Source: Bifidobacterium saimiriisciurei
GTDB lineage: Bacteria > Actinomycetota > Actinomycetes > Actinomycetales > Bifidobacteriaceae
NCBI RefSeq assembly: GCF_010667655.1
Contig: NZ_WHZU01000014.1
Location: 26,737-90,736, forward strand
Direction of reading: 5' to 3'
Length of the DNA stretch: 64,000 nt
A program made the translations under genes and the position numbers. Numbering within the stretch: position 1 is the stretch's first letter; every line of letters begins with the position of its first letter. The notes beneath the pieces were generated by a model. That model ran no database searches. It saw nothing but the letters and a program-made list of their open reading frames with translations, and was not told where the DNA came from. Shown piece after piece: positions 44,637 to 52,877 of the stretch.

Positions 44637-46514
44637 TCATCCCCGCTTTTTCGGGCGGTTCTTGCGGAAGATGTCTATCACGATCCATACCGACAGCAGG
44701 AACGCGACCACATACCCCAGGAATCCGATGACGGGGATGCCGAAGATCACCGGCTTCATGCCCGCGTAGTACACGATCGACGAGCCGACGAACAGGCCGA
44801 CGACGATCAGCGCCATCGTGAGGCGGTCGACCATGTAGCTCAGCTGGCGGATGGGCTCCTCGGAACCGACCATCTCCACGTTGGCCTTGAGCTGGCCGCG
44901 GGTGAGCATGCGGGCGGCGGTGCGGGCCTCGGCGAGCGCGCCCAACGTGCCGTGCAGCGCCTTCTGCCCCTCGATGCCCAGCGTCTTCATCTCCTCCTTG
45001 GCGGCGGACCGCAGGCCGCGTGTGGAGGCGATGTGCGCGGTGATGATGGCGATCATGTCGGTGTCGGGAAGGAACTCGTCGAGCACGCCCTCAAGCGTGA
45101 CGAGGCCGCGCGCCACGGTGGTGACGATGCCGGGCAGTTCCACGTGGTGCTTGCGTGAAAGCTGGATGAGCGCGGTGACGAACGCGCCGATGTCGAGGTC
45201 CTGCAGGCTGACGGTGCCGAAGTCCTGCACGATGGCGTCGAGGTCGGACAGCAGGCCGGGATAGTTGACCTCCGCGGTGTCGGATGGGCCGGCGAACCGG
45301 AGGAACGCCTCGGCGAGCGCGGGCGAGTCCTGCTTGCCGACGGCGAAGATGATGTCCTGGAGGATCGACCTCGTGCGGGCGGAGAGGCGGCCGGTCATGC
45401 CGAGGTCGATCATCACGATCTTGCCATCGTGGATGATGATGTTGCCGGGATGGGGGTCGGCGTGGAAGAAGCCTTCGTCGAGCACCTGCGCGGCGTAGTT
45501 GTCGACAAGCTTGGTGCCGATCTCGTTGAGCGAGTAGCCGGCCTCGACGAGCTGGTCGGGGTGGGAGACGGAGATGCCGTCGACGTAGTCCATCACGACG
45601 ACGTGCTCGGTGCACAGCGTGATGTACGGCTTGGGGCAGTCCATGTACTTGTAGTCCTTGGCGAATTCGCGGAAGTCCACGAGGTTGCGGGCCTCGATGA
45701 GGAAGTTCGTTTCGGACTGGAAGCTGTCCCAGAGCTCTTCGATCACGCCGTTGAGGTCGATGATCTGCGCGGATTTGATGTATTTCGTGGCGCGCCGGGA
45801 GATGGAGCGCATGATGTCGATGTCCTGCGCCATGGTCTCGCGCACGCCGGGCCGCTGCACCTTGACGGCGACGTCTTCGCCGGTGACGAGTCGGGCGCGA
45901 TGCACCTGGGCGAGCGACGCCGAGCCGAGCGGCGTGCGGTCGATGGAGGCGAAGATGGTGTCGACCGGCCGGCCGTATTCGCGGGCGAGCGTGTCGAGCA
46001 CGGTCTCGTACGGTATGGGGTCGGCGTCGGCGCGGAGCTTGGCGAGCTCGTCGCAGAATTCCTGCGGCAGGATCTCGCTTCGCATGGAGAGGTTCTGCCC
46101 GACCTTGACGAATGTGGGGCCGAGCGCCTCGAACATGAGCCGCATCTTCACCGGCGTCAGGCCGTGGAAGATGTCGAACTGGCGGGCGATGGCGAAGATC
46201 TCGCGCAGACGGTGCAGCCGGCCCTTGCGGGTGAGATGGTACTGTTCGGCGAACGTGGGCTCTTTGCTGCCGAACAGGCCGATGGTGCGTTCGGCGTCGG
46301 CGAGATGCCCCTCCTCCTCGCTGACGGGAGTGCCGGAGATGGCGTCGAGCACCTGCTCGTCGGTGAGCAGCGGGTCGTTTGATGCGTCGGTGACGGACGG
46401 AACGGCGGCCGCATCCGCGGCGGGCGGGTCCGCGGGTCCGCCGTCGGCGGCCCTGCCGCCCGTCGCCGTATGCGCCGTCGCGCGCGACGCCTTCTCCTGC
46501 TTCTCCAATGTCAT
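44637..46514 (-). CDS. ABC1/UbiB/AarF-family atypical kinase
   Basis: This is a 625-residue protein. Hallmarks are KVGQNLSMRSEILPQEFCDEL (the KxGQ motif), VAVKVQRPGV (the Lys/Ala-rich loop), FHADPHPGNIII and VMIDLGMTGRL, the kinase catalytic and metal motifs. Two C-terminal hydrophobic helices (about 560-615) suggest a membrane anchor. Family members act in lipid or quinone homeostasis. Bifidobacteria lack respiratory quinones, so a lipid role is more likely. It follows a phasin-like gene by 45 bp. Confidence 0.9.
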   Translation of the reverse strand: MTLEKQEKASRATAHTATGGRAADGGPADPPAADAAAVPSVTDASNDPLLTDEQVLDAISGTPVSEEEGHLADAERTIGLFGSKEPTFAEQYHLTRKGRLHRLREIFAIARQFDIFHGLTPVKMRLMFEALGPTFVKVGQNLSMRSEILPQEFCDELAKLRADADPIPYETVLDTLAREYGRPVDTIFASIDRTPLGSASLAQVHRARLVTGEDVAVKVQRPGVRETMAQDIDIMRSISRRATKYIKSAQIIDLNGVIEELWDSFQSETNFLIEARNLVDFREFAKDYKYMDCPKPYITLCTEHVVVMDYVDGISVSHPDQLVEAGYSLNEIGTKLVDNYAAQVLDEGFFHADPHPGNIIIHDGKIVMIDLGMTGRLSARTRSILQDIIFAVGKQDSPALAEAFLRFAGPSDTAEVNYPGLLSDLDAIVQDFGTVSLQDLDIGAFVTALIQLSRKHHVELPGIVTTVARGLVTLEGVLDEFLPDTDMIAIITAHIASTRGLRSAAKEEMKTLGIEGQKALHGTLGALAEARTAARMLTRGQLKANVEMVGSEEPIRQLSYMVDRLTMALIVVGLFVGSSIVYYAGMKPVIFGIPVIGFLGYVVAFLLSVWIVIDIFRKNRPKKRG

Positions 46515-46559
46515 AGTTCACCCATGGTAGTCAGGCGATGCACATCACCGTATCTGTGA

Positions 46560-47027
46560 TCATTCGGCCTGCTTGTCGACGGATTCGGCGCCGGATTCGG
46601 CCGCCGCCTCGGCCTCCCCGTCCGCCGAGGCGTCCGGCGCATCCTCGGCCTTCGCGGCCTTCGCCGCCTTTTCGGCGTTGATGGTTTCGGCGAGCTGCGC
46701 GACCTTGGCGACGTAGGCGGCGCGCTCCTCGTCGCTCATCACCGAGAGACGGGCCTTGAGCGCGGCCTCCTTCACATCGTCGACGGTCTCGCGGGCCTTC
46801 GCGGCGGCGTCCTGGGCGCCGGTGAACGCGTCCTTGGCGGCACCCTGGGCCTTGCGCGTCAGTTCGGAGTTCAGCACCTTGCCCTGGTCGACGGTCAGCT
46901 CGCCCTTCTTCACGAGGTCGTCGACGATCTGCTGGCCTTTTTCGGCACCGGTCGCGACGGCGCCCACGCCGGCCAGGAAGATCGTGCGCAGTCCCTCACC
47001 CAAGTCGTTGAAGTTGAAATCGGCCAT
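46560..47027 (-). CDS. Phasin-like helical protein
   Basis: This is a 155-residue, Ala/Lys/Glu-rich, largely helical protein. An amphipathic N-terminal segment (GLRTIFLAGVGAVATGAEKGQQIVDDLVKKGELT) is typical of PhaF/PhaI-type phasins, and a KAxxAxx coiled-coil part and an acidic Ala-rich tail follow. GAAGGAGCGATATC precedes the ATG. It is upstream of the ABC1 kinase in one operon. This pairing is common in actinobacteria. A lipid-related role is inferred, and polyhydroxyalkanoate genes are absent here. Confidence 0.75.
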   Translation of the reverse strand: MADFNFNDLGEGLRTIFLAGVGAVATGAEKGQQIVDDLVKKGELTVDQGKVLNSELTRKAQGAAKDAFTGAQDAAAKARETVDDVKEAALKARLSVMSDEERAAYVAKVAQLAETINAEKAAKAAKAEDAPDASADGEAEAAAESGAESVDKQAE

Positions 47028-47265
47028 GATATCGCTCCTTCACGTCGTGTTCGTCGGCGTTCGGCGAAGCCCCGCGCGACGTTGCGCGCGGCGGGCCTTC
47101 GCCGCCGCCATCGCCTCCAACTTTACCGCAGCGACGAGGCGCGAAGGATGAACAGCTCGCCCCGATATGTCGGTGCGGCACTCCCCCGACGACCGCATTC
47201 CGGCCATACCCGGCCATGCGGCGGCGACGGCCGGCGCGTCACCGAAACGGCGCCCGCCCCGGCCA

Positions 47266-48033
47266 CTACCGCGGCCGGGATGCGGCCACGCGACGCGCCT
47301 CGACGGCGAAATGCTCCAGCCGGTCGAGTTCCGCCTTCGCCGCGTCGCCGACGCGCGGCTCGAACGCGCCGTAGCGGCGTTCGGCCGCCTTGGCGATGAG
47401 GAAGTCCGAGATCTTCGGATTCTTCGGCAGCAGCGAGCCGTGCATGTACGTGCCGATGACGTTGTTCACGCGTGCGCCCTCGGTATGGTCCTCGCCGTTG
47501 TTGCCGCGCCCCTCGGCGTTCACATGGCCGAGCGGCGCCACCCCCTCGCGCAGGAACGTCTGGCCGGAGTGGTTCTCATAGCCGATCACATCGCCGAAGT
47601 CGCTGGAATGCTCCACGAGATTGCCGATCATACGCACGTCCTGGCCGACCGTGTACGCGCCGATCACGCCGATGCCGTCGAGACGCTTGCCTTCGGACGT
47701 CTCGAAGTATTCGCCGAACAGCTGGTACATGCCGCAGATCATGAGCATCGGCACGCCGTCGTCGGCGAGCGAACGCAGCAGGTCGGCGCGCGTGAAGAAG
47801 TCGTCGATGATCTTGCTCTGGCCGCTGTCCTGGCCGCCGCCGCCGAGAATCATATCGACGTGCCCGGGCCAGTCGTCGCCCTGGTTGTAGTGGTGGATCA
47901 CCGGCTCGTAGCCGTAGAGCGCGAGCCTGCGGCGGATGGTGAGCACGTTGCCCGAGTCGCCGTAGATGTTCATGTCGTTCGGGTACAGGGACACGACGTC
48001 GATGGGGCGGCGTTCCGTCGTTTCGTTCGTCAT
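47266..48033 (-). CDS. gatD: Lipid II isoglutaminyl synthase, glutaminase subunit GatD
   Basis: This is a 255-residue glutamine amidotransferase that releases ammonia for amidation of peptidoglycan stem D-glutamate. The nucleophile Cys100 lies in MLMICGMYQL, and GTYMHGSLLPKNP carries the catalytic His. The start ATG at 48033 has AAGGAGCTGATG. It lies 11 bp after murT, and the two gene products form the MurT/GatD complex. Confidence 0.92.
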   Translation of the reverse strand: MTNETTERRPIDVVSLYPNDMNIYGDSGNVLTIRRRLALYGYEPVIHHYNQGDDWPGHVDMILGGGGQDSGQSKIIDDFFTRADLLRSLADDGVPMLMICGMYQLFGEYFETSEGKRLDGIGVIGAYTVGQDVRMIGNLVEHSSDFGDVIGYENHSGQTFLREGVAPLGHVNAEGRGNNGEDHTEGARVNNVIGTYMHGSLLPKNPKISDFLIAKAAERRYGAFEPRVGDAAKAELDRLEHFAVEARRVAASRPR

Positions 48034-48044
48034 CATCAGCTCCT

Positions 48045-49454
48045 TCATTCCCGTCCCACGCCGGCGTCGGCGACGTCGGCGATGCGGCCGAGATGCGCGC
48101 GGACCTTGAGCATGGACGTGTACGTGCAGTAGATGCGCTTGGGCCGGCCGGCATCCTTGGCGAGGAACGCGTCGACGGCGGCGTCGATGTCGGTGTTCAC
48201 GTCGCCGACCGCGACCTCGTCGTAGCCGAGGCGCAGGGCCATGTCCCACGCGCGCACGCCGGAGACCATGCCGACGCCGGTGCCGCGCAGGCCGGTGAAG
48301 TCGACGTCCCACAGCCAGCTCATGTCGCGGCCGTCGGCGTATTCGTCGTTGATGACGATCATCGTGTCGTGGCCGGCGGGGTCGAACGACGTGAGCGCCA
48401 GACGGAAGCCCATCGGGTTCTTGACGAGCAGGAGTTCGACGTTCGTGCCGTTGACGTCGATGGATTCGCCGCGACCGAACGCGGGCGTGACCTCGGCGAC
48501 GGCGGCGATGAGATCGTCGTCGGTCGGATGGATGTCCGGCATCACGTCGGCCGCGTCGGCGACGACCGCGCGGACGACGGCGAGCGCCGCGGCCGCGTTG
48601 AACAGGTTGTAGACGCCTTCGAGGCGCACGTCGGTGGAGAACGTCGCGCCGTCCATGAGGAAGTCGGCGTGATGGTCGCCGACCTTGGTGAGCGCCACAT
48701 CGGCGGGAAGCGCGTCGTTGGCCTTCCGGCCGCCGTCCGCTCTTCCACCGGTCTTGTGCATGTCGTCGTCGGTGGGGAAGAACGAACGCAGGTCGTCGGA
48801 GAGTCCGAAATAGTAGACGCCGGTGCCGCCGGGCACGACGTCGGCGAGGTGTGCGATGCGCGGGTCCTCGCGGTTGAGCACGACGGTGCCGGTCGTGGTC
48901 TCGGCCACGTGGCTGAGGAGCCGGGCGGTGTTGTCGATCTCGCCGAAGCGGTCGAGCTGGTCGCGCATCACGTTGAGCAGCAGCGCATAGCGCGGCTTGA
49001 CCTGGCGGACGAAATGCACGGCGTAGGCCTCGTCGAGTTCGAGCACGGCGATGTCGGCGTCGAGACGGCCGCCCATCGTGACCTCGGTGAGCAGAGCGGA
49101 GACCACGCCGCGTGTGAAGTTCGAGCCGGTGGGGTTGGTGAACACCTTGAGTCCGAGGCTGCGCAGCATGGAGGCGACCATGCGGGTGGTGGTGGTCTTG
49201 CCGTTGGTGCCGGAGACCAGCACCACGCCGAGCGGCAGCTGCGCGAGCGTGCGCGCGAGGAAGCCGGGGTCCACCTGTTCCACGATCTTGCCGGGGAATG
49301 CGCTGCCGCCGTGCTTGAGCAGCCTCGACAGCGCACGCACGCCCTTGCCTATCGCGGGCGTGGCGAACGCGTTCCACGGCTTGCGCGGCGCGGCGGTATG
49401 CCGCACGTCGACGTCGTTGGCCGAAAGTCCGGCCTGACCATTGCTTTTCACCAT
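48045..49454 (-). CDS. murT: Lipid II isoglutaminyl synthase, Mur-ligase-like subunit MurT
   Basis: This is a 469-residue Mur-ligase paralogue. P-loop GTNGKTTTTR lies at 82-91, then ELDEAYAVHF, LNREDPRIA in the central domain and a DUF1727 C-terminus with KNPMGFRLAL, DEYADGRDMSWLWDVDF and CTYTSML. It activates D-Glu of lipid II for amidation with GatD ammonia. Only one Cys is present (near the C-terminus), so the four-Cys zinc ribbon of other MurT proteins is absent. GGAAAGGCATGAG precedes the ATG at 49454. Confidence 0.92.
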   Translation of the reverse strand: MVKSNGQAGLSANDVDVRHTAAPRKPWNAFATPAIGKGVRALSRLLKHGGSAFPGKIVEQVDPGFLARTLAQLPLGVVLVSGTNGKTTTTRMVASMLRSLGLKVFTNPTGSNFTRGVVSALLTEVTMGGRLDADIAVLELDEAYAVHFVRQVKPRYALLLNVMRDQLDRFGEIDNTARLLSHVAETTTGTVVLNREDPRIAHLADVVPGGTGVYYFGLSDDLRSFFPTDDDMHKTGGRADGGRKANDALPADVALTKVGDHHADFLMDGATFSTDVRLEGVYNLFNAAAALAVVRAVVADAADVMPDIHPTDDDLIAAVAEVTPAFGRGESIDVNGTNVELLLVKNPMGFRLALTSFDPAGHDTMIVINDEYADGRDMSWLWDVDFTGLRGTGVGMVSGVRAWDMALRLGYDEVAVGDVNTDIDAAVDAFLAKDAGRPKRIYCTYTSMLKVRAHLGRIADVADAGVGRE

Positions 49455-49496
49455 CTCATGCCTTTCCGATTCGCCCACCACCATAGCAAGCAGAGG

Positions 49497-50903
49497 TCAC
49501 ACGCCCTGCTGGAAGTCCTGCGGCATGTCCTTGAACTTGGAGTTCGCGCCGAGGAACGCCAGGTTGAACGTCTCGGTCGGACCGTTGCGGTGCTTCGCCA
49601 TGATGATGTCGGCCTCGCCCGGACGGTCCTCCTTGTCGTAGAAGTCCGGCCTGTGCACGAGGAACACCACGTCGGCGTCCTGCTCGATGGAGCCGGATTC
49701 TCGCAGGTCGGAAAGCTGCGGCTTCTTGTCGTTGCGCATCTCGGGGCCACGGTTCAGCTGCGAAAGCGCCACGACCGGCACCTCGAGCTCCTTGGCGAGC
49801 AGCTTCAGCGCTCGCGAGAACTCGGAGACCTCCTGCTGTCGGCTTTCGACGGCCTTGCCGGAGCTCATGAGCTGCAGGTAGTCGATGACGACGAGCTTCA
49901 GGTCGTTGGTCTGCTTGAGCCGGCGACATTTCGCGCGGATCTCCATGAGGCTCATGTTCGGCGAATCGTCGATGAACAGCGGGGCGTCGTTGAGCTTGCC
50001 CCAGAAGTTGTTCAGCGTGTTCCAGCGTTCCGGCGTGATCTCGTCGGCGCGGCGCAGCGCGCCCAGCGGAATGTTCGTCTCGGCGGCGATGATGCGCTGC
50101 GCGAGCTCGTTCTTGCTCATCTCCAGGGAGAACACGACGGTGGTCATATGCTCGTGCAGCGCCGCATGGCGCGCGAAGTCGATGCCCAGCGTGGACTTGC
50201 CCATGGCCGGTCGGCCGGCGACGACGATCATCTGGCCGGGTTGCAGGCCCTGCGTCACGTCGTCGATGTCGCGGAATCCGGTGGGCACGCCCTTCTGGAT
50301 CAGGCCGTTCTGCAGGGCGTCGAGCTGGTTGAGCGTGTCCTCGACGACCGGTCCGATGGCCTCGTAGTCCTGCCGCACCTTGCCCACGCTCATCTCGTAG
50401 ACCTCGGCCTGGGCGAGGTTCACGATGTCCTCGGCCTGCGAGCCTTCGGCCGAGTAGCCCATCTGCGCGATCTTCGTGCCGGCGGCGATCACGTTGCGCA
50501 GGATGGCGCGCTGGTGCACGATGTCGGCATAGTATGTGGCGTTCGCGGCGGTCGGCACCGATGCGACGAGGCTGTGTAGGTAGTCCGCGCCGCCGACCTT
50601 GTCGAGGTTGCCCTCCTTGAGCAGCTCGTTGGCCACGATCACCGCGTCGACCGGCTGCGAGGCGGAGAACAACGTGATGATGGCGTCGTACACCGTCTGG
50701 TGCTTCGGCTGGTAGAAGTCGGTGACGTCGATCATCTGGCTGACCTCGCCGATGGCGTCCTTGCTCATGAGCATGCCGCCGAGCACGGCCATCTCCGCGT
50801 TGTCGTCGTGCGGCGGCACGCGGTCGAAGATCGGGTCGCGGTCGCCGTCCGCCCTCGAACCGTTTCCGGCGCGGTCATTCCTCTCAAACGTCTGTTCAGC
50901 CAT
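49497..50903 (-). CDS. dnaB: Replicative DNA helicase DnaB
   Basis: This is a 468-residue hexameric helicase. The N-terminal DnaB domain is followed by a RecA-like domain with Walker A AGRPAMGKST, SLEMSKNELAQR, VVIDYLQLM and the arginine-finger region KHRNGPTETF. There is no intein. The start is at ATG 50903. TAGAAT lies six bases before it and no ribosome site is present, so translation may be leaderless. Upstream is a cluster of DnaA boxes. The next gene on the strand is murT, 42 bp beyond. Confidence 0.95.
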   Translation of the reverse strand: MAEQTFERNDRAGNGSRADGDRDPIFDRVPPHDDNAEMAVLGGMLMSKDAIGEVSQMIDVTDFYQPKHQTVYDAIITLFSASQPVDAVIVANELLKEGNLDKVGGADYLHSLVASVPTAANATYYADIVHQRAILRNVIAAGTKIAQMGYSAEGSQAEDIVNLAQAEVYEMSVGKVRQDYEAIGPVVEDTLNQLDALQNGLIQKGVPTGFRDIDDVTQGLQPGQMIVVAGRPAMGKSTLGIDFARHAALHEHMTTVVFSLEMSKNELAQRIIAAETNIPLGALRRADEITPERWNTLNNFWGKLNDAPLFIDDSPNMSLMEIRAKCRRLKQTNDLKLVVIDYLQLMSSGKAVESRQQEVSEFSRALKLLAKELEVPVVALSQLNRGPEMRNDKKPQLSDLRESGSIEQDADVVFLVHRPDFYDKEDRPGEADIIMAKHRNGPTETFNLAFLGANSKFKDMPQDFQQGV

Positions 50904-50909
50904 GGTCCC

Positions 50910-50915
50910 GATTCT
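50910..50915 (-). promoter_or_regulatory. -10 element of dnaB implying a leaderless transcript
   Basis: TAGAAT on the minus strand ends six bases before the dnaB ATG, so transcription should begin at or next to the A of the start codon. No good -35 is visible. Confidence 0.5.
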
Positions 50916-51090
50916 AGGAACGCCATGGCGGCAATCGCCGGATGTACGCATATCACTCGCGGAATCATTGCATTACGCGCGCATAGGAGAGTTCACACTG
51001 CAGACGGTGTTTCGTGGGATGAACGGCAGATGATGTTGCGTTTACTCTGTCGTAACCCGGCAATGGGGAAATCCCCAATGATTCGCGCTG

Positions 51091-51207
51091 TTATCCACAA
51101 GATGTGGATAAAAATAGTGAGTTATCCACATTTCAGGCGTGTCGTCGTGGATAACACCCATGGTTTTCCACACAATGGGGATAACCGTGTGGAAAACTTG
51201 GGGATAA
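51091..51207. promoter_or_regulatory. Cluster of eight DnaA-box-like 9-mers
   Basis: Perfect TTATCCACA or its inverse occurs at 51091, 51103 and 51122. One-mismatch forms are at 51146 (CGTGGATAA), 51164 (TTTTCCACA) and 51188 (TGTGGAAAA), and TGGGGATAA lies at 51176 and 51199. All lie in the 50904-51361 gap between divergent dnaB and the MATE gene, with an AT-rich stretch near 51110. This looks like a DnaA-binding region, either an origin part, a titration site or a DnaA-regulated dnaB promoter. Confidence 0.75.
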
Positions 51208-51361
51208 GCATGTGCATATGGGCGGCCGAATTGACAACGCCGCCATCGCATTGTATTGCACATCAATCGAAAAACCTCACATTGTTCATGTTCGATTCAT
51301 CGTTTCGCCGTCGATAGCCATGGGTGCTGATAAACCGTTAGAGGCTGACGGAGGGAGAGGC

Positions 51362-52717
51362 ATGACGACGCAACACGACGACATCACGGCGGACGGGACG
51401 CGAGGCGCCACCGCACGCAGACTCGCGGCGCTGGCGATTCCCACGTTCGGCCAGCTCATCGCCGAACCGACGTTCATCCTCATCGACACCGCCATCGTGG
51501 GCCATATCGGGGATGCGGCGCTTGCGGGCCTTTCCATCGGCTCGACCATCATCCTCACGGCGGTGGGACTGTGCATCTTCCTCGCATATTCGACCACCGC
51601 GCAGGTGGCACATCTGCTTGGCGCCGGCAGGCGACGCGAGGGACTGCAGGCCGGCATCGACGGACTGTGGCTGGCGCTGCTCATCGGCGTGGTGCTGGGC
51701 GTCGGCCTGTTCGCCGGCGCGGAGCCGCTGTGCCGCGCGCTCGGCGGGCAGGGCGCGGTGCTCGACCAGGCAGTGCGGTATACGCGGGCCGTGGTGCTCG
51801 GCGCCCCCGGCATGCTGCTCGTCTATGCGGCGAACGGCATCTTCCGCGGCCTGCAGAAGGTGCGCATCACATTGGTGGCGGCGATCGCCGGCGCGGTGGT
51901 GAACACGGTGCTGGAACTGCTGTTCGTGCTCGTGTTCGGCTGGGGCATCACCGGATCGGGCGCGGCCACGCTGATCGCGCAATGGTTCATGGGGCTGTTT
52001 CTGGTGGTGCCGGCGGTGCTCTGGTCGCGCGCCGACGGGGTGAGCCTGCGTCCGCAATTGGCCGGCATCGTGGCGGCCGGCGGCGACGGACTGCCGCTGT
52101 TCATCCGCACGCTGGCGATCCGCGCGACCATGGTCATGACGGTGGCGAGCGCCGCCCGCATGGGCACGCATGTGCTCGCCGGCTTCCAGGCCGTGAACTC
52201 CTCGTGGAACTTCGCGATGAACGTGCTTGATTCCGTGGGCATCGCCGGTCAGACGCTGGTGGGTGCGGCGCTCGGCGCACGCGACTGGCGTCGGGCCCGC
52301 TCGCTCACGCGGGCTACGGGCCTCGCCGGACTGGTCGTCGGCACGGTGCTTGGTCTGGCGTTCGCGCTCGTCGGCCTGTTCGCCGGGCATTTCTTCTCCC
52401 CCAGTCCGGCGATCCAGCTGCTTACGGCCGTCGGCATGGTGACGATGGGATTGTTCTTCCCGCTGCAGGGCTGGATGATGGCGCTTGACGGCATCCTCAT
52501 CGGCGCACGCGATTTCCGCTATCTTGCGGCCACATGCACGGCCACGGCCGTCGTCTACATCGCCGCGTTGTTCGCGGTCGTACGGTTCGTGGTGCCTGCG
52601 CTGCCGAACGACCTGGCGCGCACGGCGGTGCTGTGGCTGGCGTTCAATATCGTACTGATGGGCGGGCGCGGCCTGGCCAACGGCCTGCGCGCCCGGGGTG
52701 ATGCGTGGATGAAATAG
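51362..52717 (+). CDS. MATE-family efflux transporter (DinF-like)
   Basis: This is a 451-residue protein with twelve hydrophobic segments. MATE features are IPTFGQLIAEPTFILIDTAIVGHIGDAALAGL in helix 1-2, the mid-protein VNTVLELLFVLVFGWGITGSG and the second-half repeat start RTLAIRATMVM. It exports small organic cations or drugs in exchange for Na+ or H+. GGAGGGAGAGGC precedes the ATG at 51362. An upstream in-frame extension would run through the DnaA boxes and is not credible. Confidence 0.92.
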   Translation: MTTQHDDITADGTRGATARRLAALAIPTFGQLIAEPTFILIDTAIVGHIGDAALAGLSIGSTIILTAVGLCIFLAYSTTAQVAHLLGAGRRREGLQAGIDGLWLALLIGVVLGVGLFAGAEPLCRALGGQGAVLDQAVRYTRAVVLGAPGMLLVYAANGIFRGLQKVRITLVAAIAGAVVNTVLELLFVLVFGWGITGSGAATLIAQWFMGLFLVVPAVLWSRADGVSLRPQLAGIVAAGGDGLPLFIRTLAIRATMVMTVASAARMGTHVLAGFQAVNSSWNFAMNVLDSVGIAGQTLVGAALGARDWRRARSLTRATGLAGLVVGTVLGLAFALVGLFAGHFFSPSPAIQLLTAVGMVTMGLFFPLQGWMMALDGILIGARDFRYLAATCTATAVVYIAALFAVVRFVVPALPNDLARTAVLWLAFNIVLMGGRGLANGLRARGDAWMK

Positions 52718-52737
52718 AAAAAACAGCTGGCGAGGCA

Positions 52738-52866
52738 CTCCCCCTCAGTCACGGCCTTCGGCCGCGACAGCTCCCCTCCGTCGGGAGGGGAGCCATGAGC
52801 AGACCGCCCGTCTTTTCCGGCTCCCCCTTTCAGGGGGAGCTGTCAGGCAAAGCCTGACTGAGGGGG
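52738..52866. repeat. Compound palindromic repeat between MATE and glnD genes
   Basis: CCCCCTCAGTC (52740-52750) pairs with GACTGAGGGGG (52856-52866). Inside are two more stems, GCTCCCCTCC/GGGAGGGGAGC and GCTCCCCCT/AGGGGGAGC. This layout looks like a small non-coding mobile or REP-type palindromic element. I recall similar CCCCCTCAGTC-type repeats in bifidobacterial genomes. It lies between convergent genes and may also terminate them. Confidence 0.75.
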
Positions 52867-52877
52867 TAGCGCGCCGC

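Noticed and set aside
51212..51361. Upstream extension of the MATE gene
   Set aside because: The extension would start near the DnaA boxes. The internal ATG at 51362 has a strong ribosome site.
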